DNA from: Clostridia bacterium
GTDB lineage: Bacteria; Bacillota; Clostridia; Christensenellales; Borkfalkiaceae
Direction of reading: 5' to 3'
Assembly: GCA_017452305.1 (NCBI GenBank)
Contig: JAFTMQ010000076.1
Location: forward strand, 1-15,570
Length of the DNA: 15,570 nt
Shown piece by piece: positions 1-6,481 of the stretch (positions within the stretch are counted from its first letter, which is position 1; the number at the start of each line of letters is the position of its first letter). A program made the position numbers and the translations under genes. The notes beneath the pieces were generated by a model, which had not been told where the DNA came from, did no database searches, and saw only the letters and a program-made list of their open reading frames with translations.

Positions 1-181
1 AACACAAAACAACCCACCCATGTACGCGATGAAAGCGGGGAAATACTTAAAGAAACCATAATAAATGTGATTAAAATTGCGATTTTTTACTGCTTGGTAA
101 AGAATTGCAATTTTTTTTACTTTTCGATGCGAAAATCTCGGTAAAATCGTGGAAATAAGATAAAAATAAGCAGAATTGTGC
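1..181. other. Left-edge intergenic DNA, no supported gene
   Basis: AT-rich DNA before the first promoter. One frame stays open from the window edge to a stop at 59-61 and could be the tail of an upstream gene, but there is too little to judge. The 19-nt stretch 16-34 is nearly repeated at 2310-2328, which argues that it is non-coding. AAAATTGC (73-80) can pair with GCAATTTT (107-114), followed by a T-run. This might be a weak terminator for an upstream gene, but the stem is AT-rich and the loop long. Confidence 0.4.
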
Positions 182-210
182 TACAATAAGATTTCCATTT
201 ATGATATAAT
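182..210 (+). promoter_or_regulatory. Extended -10 promoter of the metallophosphoesterase gene
   Basis: A perfect TATAAT at 205-210 is preceded by TG at 202-203, giving a TGnTATAAT extended -10. The -35 region (TACAAT, 182-187, 17-nt spacer) matches the consensus poorly, as is usual for extended -10 promoters. Transcription would start near 217, leaving a leader of about 24 nt that holds the ribosome binding site GAAGGAG (227-233). Confidence 0.6.
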
Positions 211-240
211 GAAAGTGAAAAAAGTTGAAGGAGCAATCAT

Positions 241-2283
241 ATGCAAAACCTTAAAAAAGTACTTTTAACGGCATTATCTTTGTGTTTCGCCGCGTCCTTA
301 TCGCTTGCAGTAGCGTGCGGCGACGGTGGAAATCATAGCGGGACGGATAGTGAAAGCGGCGTGTCCAACACCGCCTCGTCTAATACCGCTACGCCCGACG
401 ATAGCTCGTCCGACACCCTTTCGCCCGACGATAGCTCGTCGGATACGGCCGAGCACGTTTGTGTGACGAATGGGAAGTGGATAAGTGACGGCGAAGGGCA
501 TTGGATTGACTGCACGTGCGGCGAGAGAGTGCAATACGCGGAGCATACGACGGAAGCTCCTTCTTGCACAAGCAAACCCGTTTGCGATATTTGCGGCGAG
601 GAATACGGCAAGATTTCGGGGCATAGCTACGGCTTACTTTCCGACGGCGAGGCGGGCAGAGCATATTATTGTGCGTGCGGCAAATACGTCACCAACGAGG
701 AGTTGACGGATTTTACCGTAGAAATTGCCGAGGGGAAAGACCCTATCGTGTTACAGCTTTCCGATCCTCAATTTTGGGATGCAACCTATGCAAAGGAATA
801 TTGCTACGATTATATTACGGAAACGATTGAGGCGACCAACCCCGATTTGATTATCGTTACGGGCGACCTCGTATATGGGAAATTCGACGATAACGGCGCG
901 ATTTTTGCCGACTATATCCGTTTTATGGAAAGCTTCCAAATCCCTTGGGCGCCCGTATTCGGCAACCACGATAATGAAAGCTTGAAGGGCGTAGATTGGC
1001 AGTGCAGACAGCTTGAAGCGGCGGAATATTGCCTCTTTAAGCAAGGGGACGTGACGGGCAACGGCAACTATTCCGTGGGTATCGTACAGGGCGGTAAGCT
1101 TTTGCGCGTGTTCTATATGATGGATTCCAATGGTTGCAGCTCGCCGATGACGAGCAACAACGGTACTACAATCACCCCCGAGGCAGGCACGAACGAGGTG
1201 CAGAAAGCAAACGGGCTTGCCTTCGACCAAGTGGTTTGGTACAAGAGGGCGATTGATGCAATTCACAAGGTTTTCCCCGACGTGAAAATTTCCCTTTCTT
1301 ATCATATTCAACAAGCAATTTTTGGTGACGTACCCACAAAATACAGTGAATACAGCACAACGTTAAAAGCAGGCTCTTCTAGCGAACTGCAAAACCCCCT
1401 CAACCTCAACACCTTGGCGACGGCAGACGAAACCGATTTCGGTTACGTAGCGAGATTGCCCAAGGGCGCGTGGGGGACGAAGACAAATTATATAAGCGAC
1501 TTGAAAAAGTATGGGATAGACTCTATTTTCGTTGGACACGAGCACTGCAACAGTTACAGTATCGTTTACGAGGGGATACGTTTCCAATACGGGCAAAAAT
1601 CCTCGCGCTACGATAGATATAATTGGCTTACGGAAGATGGGCAAATCGTCGGCGGATACGGCTCTGCTATGCCTGCGACGGCAACGCCGCTTATGGGCGG
1701 TACGGTAATTCCGCTTTCGCAAGAGGACGGCGCGGTGAAGACGGGCTATATCTATTATTGCGGAGACCCCTTTAACCTTATTCCCGACGAGCCTACGCCC
1801 GAAGAACCCACCCCCGAGGTGACAGTCCCCGTGGTGAACGGCTTGCAATTCGGCACGGACTTGACGGTGCATACCGCAGGTACGGTGGAAGCGGTTGTCT
1901 ATGCAGAGGGTATAAACGCTTATAAATATTCGTCCAAAACGGACTATAACAAGTTGTACATCAACCCCGAATTATTGAAGGGAAAAACGCAGGTTTCCTT
2001 TAAAATTTTAGTGGAAGCGGAGGCGACGGATGCAAACGGAAATGGCGTGTCGGAGTTTGCCCTTCGTATCAAACCGAACGATTTGACAAGCTACGTCACG
2101 GGCACTGCCAACGGATATATTTATTACAACGTCGGCACAGAGGGGGATTTGGGCGTAACCCTCAACGAATGGATGACGGTAACGATAGACATTTCGCAAT
2201 TTAACGATGCTTGTACGGAATTTTCCATTTACCTTTTCGCACTCAACAACACGGTGTATTTGCGGGACATTTCGGTGGATTAA
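241..2283 (+). CDS. Secreted metallophosphoesterase lipoprotein with Cys/His modules
   Basis: A 680-residue exported phosphohydrolase of the calcineurin-like superfamily; the substrate cannot be told. A lipoprotein signal peptide (basic N-terminus, hydrophobic core, AVAC ending at Cys26) predicts anchoring outside the membrane. Residues 27-70 are a Ser/Thr/Asp-rich linker containing PDDSSSDT twice. Residues about 71-150 carry CTCG, CDICG and CACG motifs with spaced His, like the Cys/His modules in clostridial surface proteins. The catalytic domain (about 165-450) shows SDPQ (Asp175), GDL (Asp209), GNHDN (242-245), SYH (His355) and GHEH (433-435). These are the metal and phosphate ligands of the family, except that the usual DxH is DxQ. 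After a Pro/Glu/Thr hinge (516-530) comes a beta-rich C-terminal domain (about 531-680) resembling a carbohydrate-binding or adhesion fold; this last part is inference. The start is set by GAAGGAG 7 nt upstream. It is monocistronic. Confidence 0.85.
   Translation: MQNLKKVLLTALSLCFAASLSLAVACGDGGNHSGTDSESGVSNTASSNTATPDDSSSDTLSPDDSSSDTAEHVCVTNGKWISDGEGHWIDCTCGERVQYAEHTTEAPSCTSKPVCDICGEEYGKISGHSYGLLSDGEAGRAYYCACGKYVTNEELTDFTVEIAEGKDPIVLQLSDPQFWDATYAKEYCYDYITETIEATNPDLIIVTGDLVYGKFDDNGAIFADYIRFMESFQIPWAPVFGNHDNESLKGVDWQCRQLEAAEYCLFKQGDVTGNGNYSVGIVQGGKLLRVFYMMDSNGCSSPMTSNNGTTITPEAGTNEVQKANGLAFDQVVWYKRAIDAIHKVFPDVKISLSYHIQQAIFGDVPTKYSEYSTTLKAGSSSELQNPLNLNTLATADETDFGYVARLPKGAWGTKTNYISDLKKYGIDSIFVGHEHCNSYSIVYEGIRFQYGQKSSRYDRYNWLTEDGQIVGGYGSAMPATATPLMGGTVIPLSQEDGAVKTGYIYYCGDPFNLIPDEPTPEEPTPEVTVPVVNGLQFGTDLTVHTAGTVEAVVYAEGINAYKYSSKTDYNKLYINPELLKGKTQVSFKILVEAEATDANGNGVSEFALRIKPNDLTSYVTGTANGYIYYNVGTEGDLGVTLNEWMTVTIDISQFNDACTEFSIYLFALNNTVYLRDISVD
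392..440 (+). repeat. Tandem 30-nt repeat coding the lipoprotein linker
   Basis: The same 19 bases (starting CGCCCGACGATAG) occur at 392-410 and 422-440, a period of 30 nt or 10 codons. They encode two copies of PDDSSSDT in the Ser/Thr-rich spacer after the lipobox. Such an in-frame repeat can change copy number without breaking the gene and would only alter spacer length. Confidence 0.8.
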
Positions 2284-2337
2284 GCTGTTGAAATTACACG
2301 AAACACCACACCCGTGTACGCGGTGAAACAAAAAAAT

Positions 2338-2370
2338 AATCCCCGAGGCCTACAAAAGACTTCGGGGATT
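2338..2370. terminator. Bidirectional intrinsic terminator
   Basis: AATCCCCGAGG (2338-2348) pairs with CTTCGGGGATT (2360-2370), with one non-Watson-Crick position and an 11-nt loop. On the - strand it is followed by a long T-run (complement of 2331-2337), so it should strongly end the PII-like operon, whose last gene stops at 2389. On the + strand the following TTTGTTTGT also allows termination of the metallophosphoesterase transcript. Two convergent units share it. Confidence 0.85.
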
Positions 2371-2388
2371 TGTTTGTCATAAAAACAA

Positions 2389-2733
2389 TTATTTTTCCGT
2401 TTTTTCGGTGGGTGCGTCGGTGGGGGTGGAGAGCCCGACAACGCTTTCTACGGGTACGGAAAAGGCAATGCCTTGCCCGGGGGTATCCAAGCCAACCTCT
2501 TTATAGAGGGCATGCAAAACGCCGTCCTTTAATTTTTTCGGTACCAAAATCATCACGATTTCCTTTTCGGGGTGGATGGTGATATGGAAGAATTTTTCCG
2601 ATTCCTTACTTGCCGTACCGCGCGCGTTGATGGCCGTGCCGCCGCGTGCGCCCAAGCGTTTTGCCGCGTCCATAACCGCTTCGCTGTAACCGCTGTTTAC
2701 GATACAAAAAATCGCCTCGTGATTATACTGCAT
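2389..2733 (-). CDS. PII-like signalling protein, last gene of the transporter operon
   Basis: A 114-residue cytosolic protein of the PII/GlnB-like superfamily, which usually forms trimers that bind nucleotides or small effectors and control a partner protein. Visible family landmarks are GARGGT (28-33), ARGTAS (37-42), PEKE (55-58) and GQGIAFSVPV (86-95) near the C-terminus. The length matches the family. I see no classical GlnB uridylylation T-loop, so it belongs with the PII-like proteins rather than canonical nitrogen PII. The Thr/Pro/Glu-rich last 14 residues are probably disordered. The start has AAGGAGG 7 nt upstream. It lies 33 nt after the second PII-like gene, in one operon with the DUF1538 membrane protein, so control of that transporter is the likely role (inference from context). 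Confidence 0.8.
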   Translation of the reverse strand: MQYNHEAIFCIVNSGYSEAVMDAAKRLGARGGTAINARGTASKESEKFFHITIHPEKEIVMILVPKKLKDGVLHALYKEVGLDTPGQGIAFSVPVESVVGLSTPTDAPTEKTEK

Positions 2734-2766
2734 ACAATTTCCTCCTTAAAGGTATTTTGGAAAGGC

Positions 2767-3204
2767 TTACGCCCGATGATTGCTTAAAAAACGATACATT
2801 GCCACGCCGATCACGCTCGACATAGGCAGGGTGAAGGCAATCCCTTTGCCCCGCTTCAAGGTGTTAAATTTATCCTCGATGGCGTGCAAAGCTTCTTCTG
2901 CCTTATCCTCACGAACGACGCTGAAAATAACGCTCTTGTCCGAATCGTCCAAGCCGAGCATATGCAACGTTTCGTTGGTTGCCGTACCCTGCGCCAACAC
3001 GGCGGTTTGCAAATTGACCTCGTACGCCGTCAACAAATCCATGAAGAATTCCGTCTTGCTACGGTTGACGACAGTGACTAAAATTTTCAACTTACGGAAG
3101 CCGTCGTCCACGGTTGGCTGTTTCTTTGCCACGGGCTTTCTTTTTGCGGGTTTTTGCACGGCTTTACGCGTGTTGTTTTCCGTGGTATTGTTGTTTGATT
3201 GCAT
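2767..3204 (-). CDS. Second, divergent PII-like protein with a basic N-terminal tail
   Basis: A 145-residue protein whose core (about 38-137) follows the PII-like pattern. A first beta strand KLKILVTVV (38-46) is followed by a helix, AQGTAT (71-76), a beta strand ending SVVRED, and GKGIAFTLPMSSVIG (119-133). AxGTA and GIAFxxPxxSVxG are shared with the neighbouring PII-like protein, so the two are paralogues, but Arg38 of the first protein is Gln72 here. Residues 1-35 form an Asn/Thr- then Lys/Pro-rich tail that the neighbour lacks. It might contact membrane lipid, nucleic acid or the transporter. The start is supported by GGAGGG about 7 nt upstream. The gene begins 15 nt after the DUF1538 stop codon, which implies tight co-expression. 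No effector can be assigned from sequence. Confidence 0.75.
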   Translation of the reverse strand: MQSNNNTTENNTRKAVQKPAKRKPVAKKQPTVDDGFRKLKILVTVVNRSKTEFFMDLLTAYEVNLQTAVLAQGTATNETLHMLGLDDSDKSVIFSVVREDKAEEALHAIEDKFNTLKRGKGIAFTLPMSSVIGVAMYRFLSNHRA

Positions 3205-3219
3205 ACCTGCCCCCTCCGT

Positions 3220-4761
3220 TTACATAAATTTGATGATTTGCTGATCGTCCTTATCCAAGATGCGGCGCATAGAGATTTTCTCTTTCAACCGCTTGGAAAC
3301 GACGGCTCTAAAACCGAGTGTTTGTATGGTGATAAGCGGCGTCATGGCAACCATAGCCACCAACCCAAACGCGTCGGTGAGAATGGAAGCGGAGCTGTCT
3401 CCGTTCGCCGCGAAGCAAAGTCCGATGATAAAGGGCAAGATAAACGTAGAGGTCAAAGGACCGCTGGCTACGCCGCCCGAGTCGAATGCGATTGCCGTGT
3501 AAATTTTGGGCACGAAGAAGGACAAGCCCAAGGATATGACGTACCCAGGTACGAGATAATACAAAATAGAGAAGGGGAAGAACACGCGGATAACCGAAAG
3601 CGCGATAGACACGCCCACGCCCACGGAAAGGGCGATAAGCATGGACCGCTTGGAAATTGCGCCGCCCGTAACCGTTTCGACCTGCTTGTTCAATACGTGA
3701 ATGGCAGGCTCCGCCAAAACGACGGTCAAGCCGAGCACGAACGAGAGCAACACAGCCACCCATTCCTTAGCTTGGGCGAGCTGATACCCCATTTTAAAGC
3801 CGATGGCGGTGAAGCCGATTTCCACAGCCGTGAGGAAGATGACAAGCCCGAAGTAGGTGTAGAAAATACCGATGATAATCTGTTTTACCTTGCGCTTAGA
3901 CGAGCGCATAAAAATAGCTTGTAAAACAAAGAAGAAAATTACGATAGGCAAAAGCGCGATGCCCACGTCCTTCAAGCTTTCCAAAAGCGCATAAGGCGCG
4001 TGCCCCAAATTCAAAGCGTACTGTGCGGAAAACTCCGCGCCGTCTTTCGGCAAAGAGGGGTTGCCCGTCGCCGTCAAGCCCAAAATCATTACCGCCAAGA
4101 TAGGCCCGATGGAGCAAAGCGCGATAAAGCCGAAGCTGCTTTCTCTGTCCCGCTTATCCCCAAGCACGGTGGATACGCCGAGGCCGAGCGCCATGATAAA
4201 GGGTACGGTGATAGGCCCCGTCGTTACGCCGCCCGAATCGAAGCCGAGGGGCAAAAAGCCTTCCTTGCCTTGCACGATCAGTAAGGTAACGACAGCAAAC
4301 AACAGCGCGTAGAAGAAGGTGAGCATATTGGAAAGGCTTACCTTGAAGATGATTTTAAGTACGGCAAGGAGCAGGAATAAGCCCACGCCCATACCGATGG
4401 CGATTTTTAAAGCCGTGCTGTTTAAAATATCCGAAACCTGCCCCGCAAGCACGGACAAATCGGGCTCGGCAATCGTGATAAACACACCCATCACAAGGCA
4501 GATCAGCAAAAGCGTTTTGATTTTCCCCGATTTCGACAAGCCCGAACCGATTTGCTCGCCCATAGGCGTCATAGCAATATCCGCGCCGAGATTGAAAAGC
4601 GCCATACCGACGATGAGCGCAAGCGCACAGCCGATAAACACGAGTATTTCTTGTAATTCAAGGTCGATAAGGGGGGTAAAATTGAGGATAAGCACGATTG
4701 CCGTTACAGGCAAAACCGAAACGGTGGATTCCAATAATTTTTTAAGCAGTGATTTCCACAT
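3220..4761 (-). CDS. DUF1538 membrane protein, two-domain fusion (putative cation/proton antiporter)
   Basis: A 513-residue polytopic inner-membrane protein. It contains the same motif pair twice, each pair offset by exactly 252 residues: AEPxxxVLxxQV at 98 and 350, and FDSGGVxxGPxT at 174 and 426. It is therefore two fused DUF1538 domains (about 5-210 and 260-490), each with several hydrophobic segments. Conserved Asp/Glu inside membrane segments fit ion transport. From memory, the two-subunit DUF1538 system UmpAB of Halomonas acts as a Na+(Li+,K+)/H+ antiporter, so this is plausibly a one-chain version; activity here is inference. The start was chosen at 4761 because AAGGAGG lies 11 nt upstream and the promoter's start point falls near 4792. 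In-frame ATGs further upstream lie at or before that point. Two PII-like genes follow, suggesting effector-gated transport. Confidence 0.8.
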   Translation of the reverse strand: MWKSLLKKLLESTVSVLPVTAIVLILNFTPLIDLELQEILVFIGCALALIVGMALFNLGADIAMTPMGEQIGSGLSKSGKIKTLLLICLVMGVFITIAEPDLSVLAGQVSDILNSTALKIAIGMGVGLFLLLAVLKIIFKVSLSNMLTFFYALLFAVVTLLIVQGKEGFLPLGFDSGGVTTGPITVPFIMALGLGVSTVLGDKRDRESSFGFIALCSIGPILAVMILGLTATGNPSLPKDGAEFSAQYALNLGHAPYALLESLKDVGIALLPIVIFFFVLQAIFMRSSKRKVKQIIIGIFYTYFGLVIFLTAVEIGFTAIGFKMGYQLAQAKEWVAVLLSFVLGLTVVLAEPAIHVLNKQVETVTGGAISKRSMLIALSVGVGVSIALSVIRVFFPFSILYYLVPGYVISLGLSFFVPKIYTAIAFDSGGVASGPLTSTFILPFIIGLCFAANGDSSASILTDAFGLVAMVAMTPLITIQTLGFRAVVSKRLKEKISMRRILDKDDQQIIKFM

Positions 4762-4798
4762 ACCGCGCGTATCCTCCTTTTTAAGCGTTATCCTCACC

Positions 4799-4828
4799 AT
4801 TATAACATACCCAAACAAAAAAAGCCAA
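4799..4828 (-). promoter_or_regulatory. Promoter of the DUF1538/PII-like operon
   Basis: Read on the - strand, TTGGCT (4828-4823) is followed 18 nt later by a perfect TATAAT (4804-4799) with TG one base before it (extended -10). Transcription would start near 4792, about 13 nt before the AAGGAGG ribosome binding site. This supports the short start of the DUF1538 gene. Confidence 0.65.
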
Positions 4829-4891
4829 TAAAAAGCCGTGATAGAACGGAAAAAAAGAGAAAAATAATCGCGATTTTCCGCCCTCAAATCG

Positions 4892-4920
4892 TTGACTTAA
4901 TTTTCCGCATATGCTATCAT
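4892..4920 (+). promoter_or_regulatory. Promoter of ilvE
   Basis: TTGACT (4892-4897), a 17-nt spacer and TATCAT (4915-4920) with TGC before it form a near-consensus extended -10 promoter. Transcription should begin near 4927, giving a 70-nt leader. It is divergent from the DUF1538 promoter about 65 bp away. No T-box is present in this leader, unlike the operon that follows ilvE. Confidence 0.7.
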
Positions 4921-4938
4921 AGTATTATTATTTTATTA

Positions 4939-4960
4939 AATTGAACGCGCGCGTTTAATT
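4939..4960. promoter_or_regulatory. 22-bp palindrome at the ilvE start site (possible operator)
   Basis: AATTgAACGCGC at 4939-4950 is mirrored by GCGCGTTtAATT up to 4960. Ten of eleven base pairs are self-complementary and the central 12 bp are perfectly palindromic. It sits about 12 bp downstream of the predicted start of transcription, where a dimeric repressor would block RNA polymerase. It does not match the CodY box or any operator I can name. Confidence 0.45.
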
Positions 4961-4996
4961 CAAAAAACGAATAAATCAAAAACGAGGAAGAAGGAC

Positions 4997-6058
4997 ATGA
5001 AAATCCGCATAGAAAAAACGAGAAATCCACAAACGATGCCCCCCGAAAACGAGCTTGGTTTCGGTAAGGTGTTTACCGACCATATGCTTATGGTTGATTG
5101 GACGGAAGACAAGGGTTGGTACGACGCGAGAATCGTGCCGTTTGGACGCATTGATTTGCACCCTGCCTCCACCGTTTTGCATTACGGCGCGGAAATTTTC
5201 GAGGGCTTGAAGGTATATCGCCGTGCGAACGGCGGCATTCAAATGTTCCGCCCGCAAGAGAACGTAAAGCGCATGAACAACTCTGCCGAGCGTATGAGCC
5301 TGCCGCAGATGGACGAAAAGGATATGTTAGAGCTGATGACTACCTTTGTCAAGCTGGAAGAACGGTGGGTGCCCAAATCCTTTGGTACGTCGCTGTATCT
5401 TCGTCCGTTTATGTTCGGCAACGACGAGGCGCTTGGCGTGCACGCGGTTAAAAACGCAACCTTTATGATTATCGCGTCTCCGAGCGGCAGCTATTATAAA
5501 GAGGGTATCAATCCCGTAGGGATTATGATTGAAAACGAGGACGTGCGTACCGTCCGCGGCGGCACGGGCTATGCGAAGTGCGGCGGTAACTATGCGGCGA
5601 GCACGAGAGCGGGCGAGCGCGCGGCGAAGAAGGGCTATTCGCAGGTGCTTTGGTTGGACGGCGTAGAGCGCAAGTACGTAGAGGAAGTGGGCGCGATGAA
5701 CGTCATGTTCAAAATTGGCGGCGAAATCATTACCCCGATGTTGACGGGCTCTATCCTGCCCGGTATCACGCGCAAGAGCTGTATCGAGGTGTTGCGCGCA
5801 CAAGGATACACGGTGAAAGAGAGACTTTTCTCGATTGACGAGCTGGTTTCCGCGCTGGAAAGCGGCACGTTGGAAGAGGCGTGGGGTTGCGGTACGGCAG
5901 CGGTTGTTTCGCCCATCGGCAAGCTTGCGTATAACGGCAAGGAATACGTGATCGGCGGCGGAAAAATCGGGACGGTAACGCAGAAATTATACGATACGTT
6001 GACGGGAATTCAATGGGGCAAGTCGCCCGACGGGTTCGGTTGGGTATATAAACTGTAA
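4997..6058 (+). CDS. ilvE: Branched-chain amino acid aminotransferase
   Basis: A 353-residue PLP enzyme that exchanges the amino group of glutamate with the 2-keto acids of Val, Ile and Leu, the last step of all three pathways, in the cytosol. Fold-type IV signatures are visible: LHYGAEIFEGLKVYR (61-75), RPFMFGNDEALGV (136-148), GGTGYAKCGGNYAAS (188-202) with the PLP-binding Lys194, EEVGAMNVMF (229-238), SILPGITRKS (252-261) and GCGTAAVVSPIG (297-308). Length and motif order fit the II-type bacterial/eukaryotic BCAT group. GAGGA 8 nt upstream supports the start. It has its own promoter and lies 38 nt before the T-box promoter of the leu-ilv operon. It appears separately regulated from that operon, though readthrough is possible since no convincing terminator follows. 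Confidence 0.95.
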   Translation: MKIRIEKTRNPQTMPPENELGFGKVFTDHMLMVDWTEDKGWYDARIVPFGRIDLHPASTVLHYGAEIFEGLKVYRRANGGIQMFRPQENVKRMNNSAERMSLPQMDEKDMLELMTTFVKLEERWVPKSFGTSLYLRPFMFGNDEALGVHAVKNATFMIIASPSGSYYKEGINPVGIMIENEDVRTVRGGTGYAKCGGNYAASTRAGERAAKKGYSQVLWLDGVERKYVEEVGAMNVMFKIGGEIITPMLTGSILPGITRKSCIEVLRAQGYTVKERLFSIDELVSALESGTLEEAWGCGTAAVVSPIGKLAYNGKEYVIGGGKIGTVTQKLYDTLTGIQWGKSPDGFGWVYKL

Positions 6059-6096
6059 AAAATGCAAAAAAAGAAAAAATTCCCTATTGCATTTCG

Positions 6097-6125
6097 TTGA
6101 CAAACGTATAGACAATCGGTAAAAT
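6097..6125 (+). promoter_or_regulatory. Promoter of the leu-ilv operon
   Basis: A perfect TTGACA (6097-6102), a 17-nt spacer and TAAAAT (6120-6125) form a strong sigma-A type promoter. Transcription would start near 6132, about 25 nt before the first T-box helix. High initiation with control at the T-box terminator is the usual arrangement. Confidence 0.8.
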
Positions 6126-6154
6126 ATAAATATTAAAATATTTATCCATAAAAA

Positions 6155-6434
6155 AGGCATTGACGGGAACAACATTCGCGAAAGGTCGCTTACAGAGAGT
6201 CGGCGGACGGTGCAAGCCGATAGGACGGCGCGAAATATACTCATCCCCGAGCCGCCGAGAGAACGGCAAATACTTGCCAAGTAGATTCGGACGGGATCTC
6301 CCGTTATAGAGAAGTCTGTAAGGACGCGAGTGGGCGGGCAACCGCCAAACAGAGTGGTACCGCGGAGAAAAAAATCTTCGTCTCTTTCGTATGGGCGTGG
6401 CGTGAGCGCGCTTAGCGGAAGAGATTTTTATTTA
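6155..6434 (+). promoter_or_regulatory. Leucine-specific T-box leader
   Basis: A cis-acting RNA that reads tRNA charging and controls transcription of the downstream genes. The T-box motif AGAGTGGTACCGCG (6351-6364) is a one-base variant of the canonical AGGGTGG form. The matching CGTCTCT (6379-6385) carries the compensating change, so the antiterminator can form. Stem I can be traced: a lower helix CGGG/CCCG (6164-6167 with 6246-6249), TCGC/GCGA (6186-6189 with 6230-6233), AGAGAG (6194-6199), and a distal hairpin TCGGC/GCCGA (6200-6204 with 6216-6220). The specifier loop on the 3' side contains CTC (6240-6242), a leucine codon followed by A. TGGT (6355-6358) would pair with an ACCA acceptor end, which fits tRNA-Leu with discriminator A. 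Further hairpins lie at 6290-6303 and 6333-6346. Confidence 0.9.
6380..6434 (+). terminator. T-box regulated intrinsic terminator
   Basis: GTCTCTTTCG (6380-6389) pairs with CGGAAGAGAT (6416-6425), including G-U pairs at two positions, and is followed by TTTTTATTT. Its 5' arm overlaps CGTCTCT, which is needed for the antiterminator, so the two structures are mutually exclusive. The insert between the arms is GC-rich and can form a smaller hairpin. Confidence 0.8.
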
Positions 6435-6481
6435 AAGTGCGGAAAGGCGTGGATATTTTCCGCATAGGCAAAGGTAGGATT

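Noticed and set aside
3199..3924. A 241-codon + strand frame opposite the DUF1538 gene
   Set aside because: A highly charged, low-complexity product antisense to a well-supported membrane protein gene.
4762..4887. Upstream in-frame starts that would lengthen the DUF1538 protein by up to 42 residues
   Set aside because: The predicted promoter and its start point near 4792 lie inside this stretch, and the AAGGAGG site serves the ATG at 4761.
4921..4996. A T-box or amino-acid attenuator in the ilvE leader
   Set aside because: There is no T-box motif, no run of Leu/Val/Ile codons and no terminator; only the palindrome is present.
6060..6094. Intrinsic terminator after ilvE (AAATGCAA/TTGCATTT)
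   Set aside because: The stem is AT-rich, the loop is 19 nt and there is no proper T-run, so I do not call it a terminator.
6103..6111. AAACGTATA resembling the head of the palindromic element
   Set aside because: The match is too short and lies inside the spacer of the T-box operon promoter, so chance is more likely.
6437..6481. A longer leuA start at 6437
   Set aside because: It begins directly after the T-box terminator without a ribosome binding site. The ATG at 6482 has GGTAGGA upstream and fits the family start.
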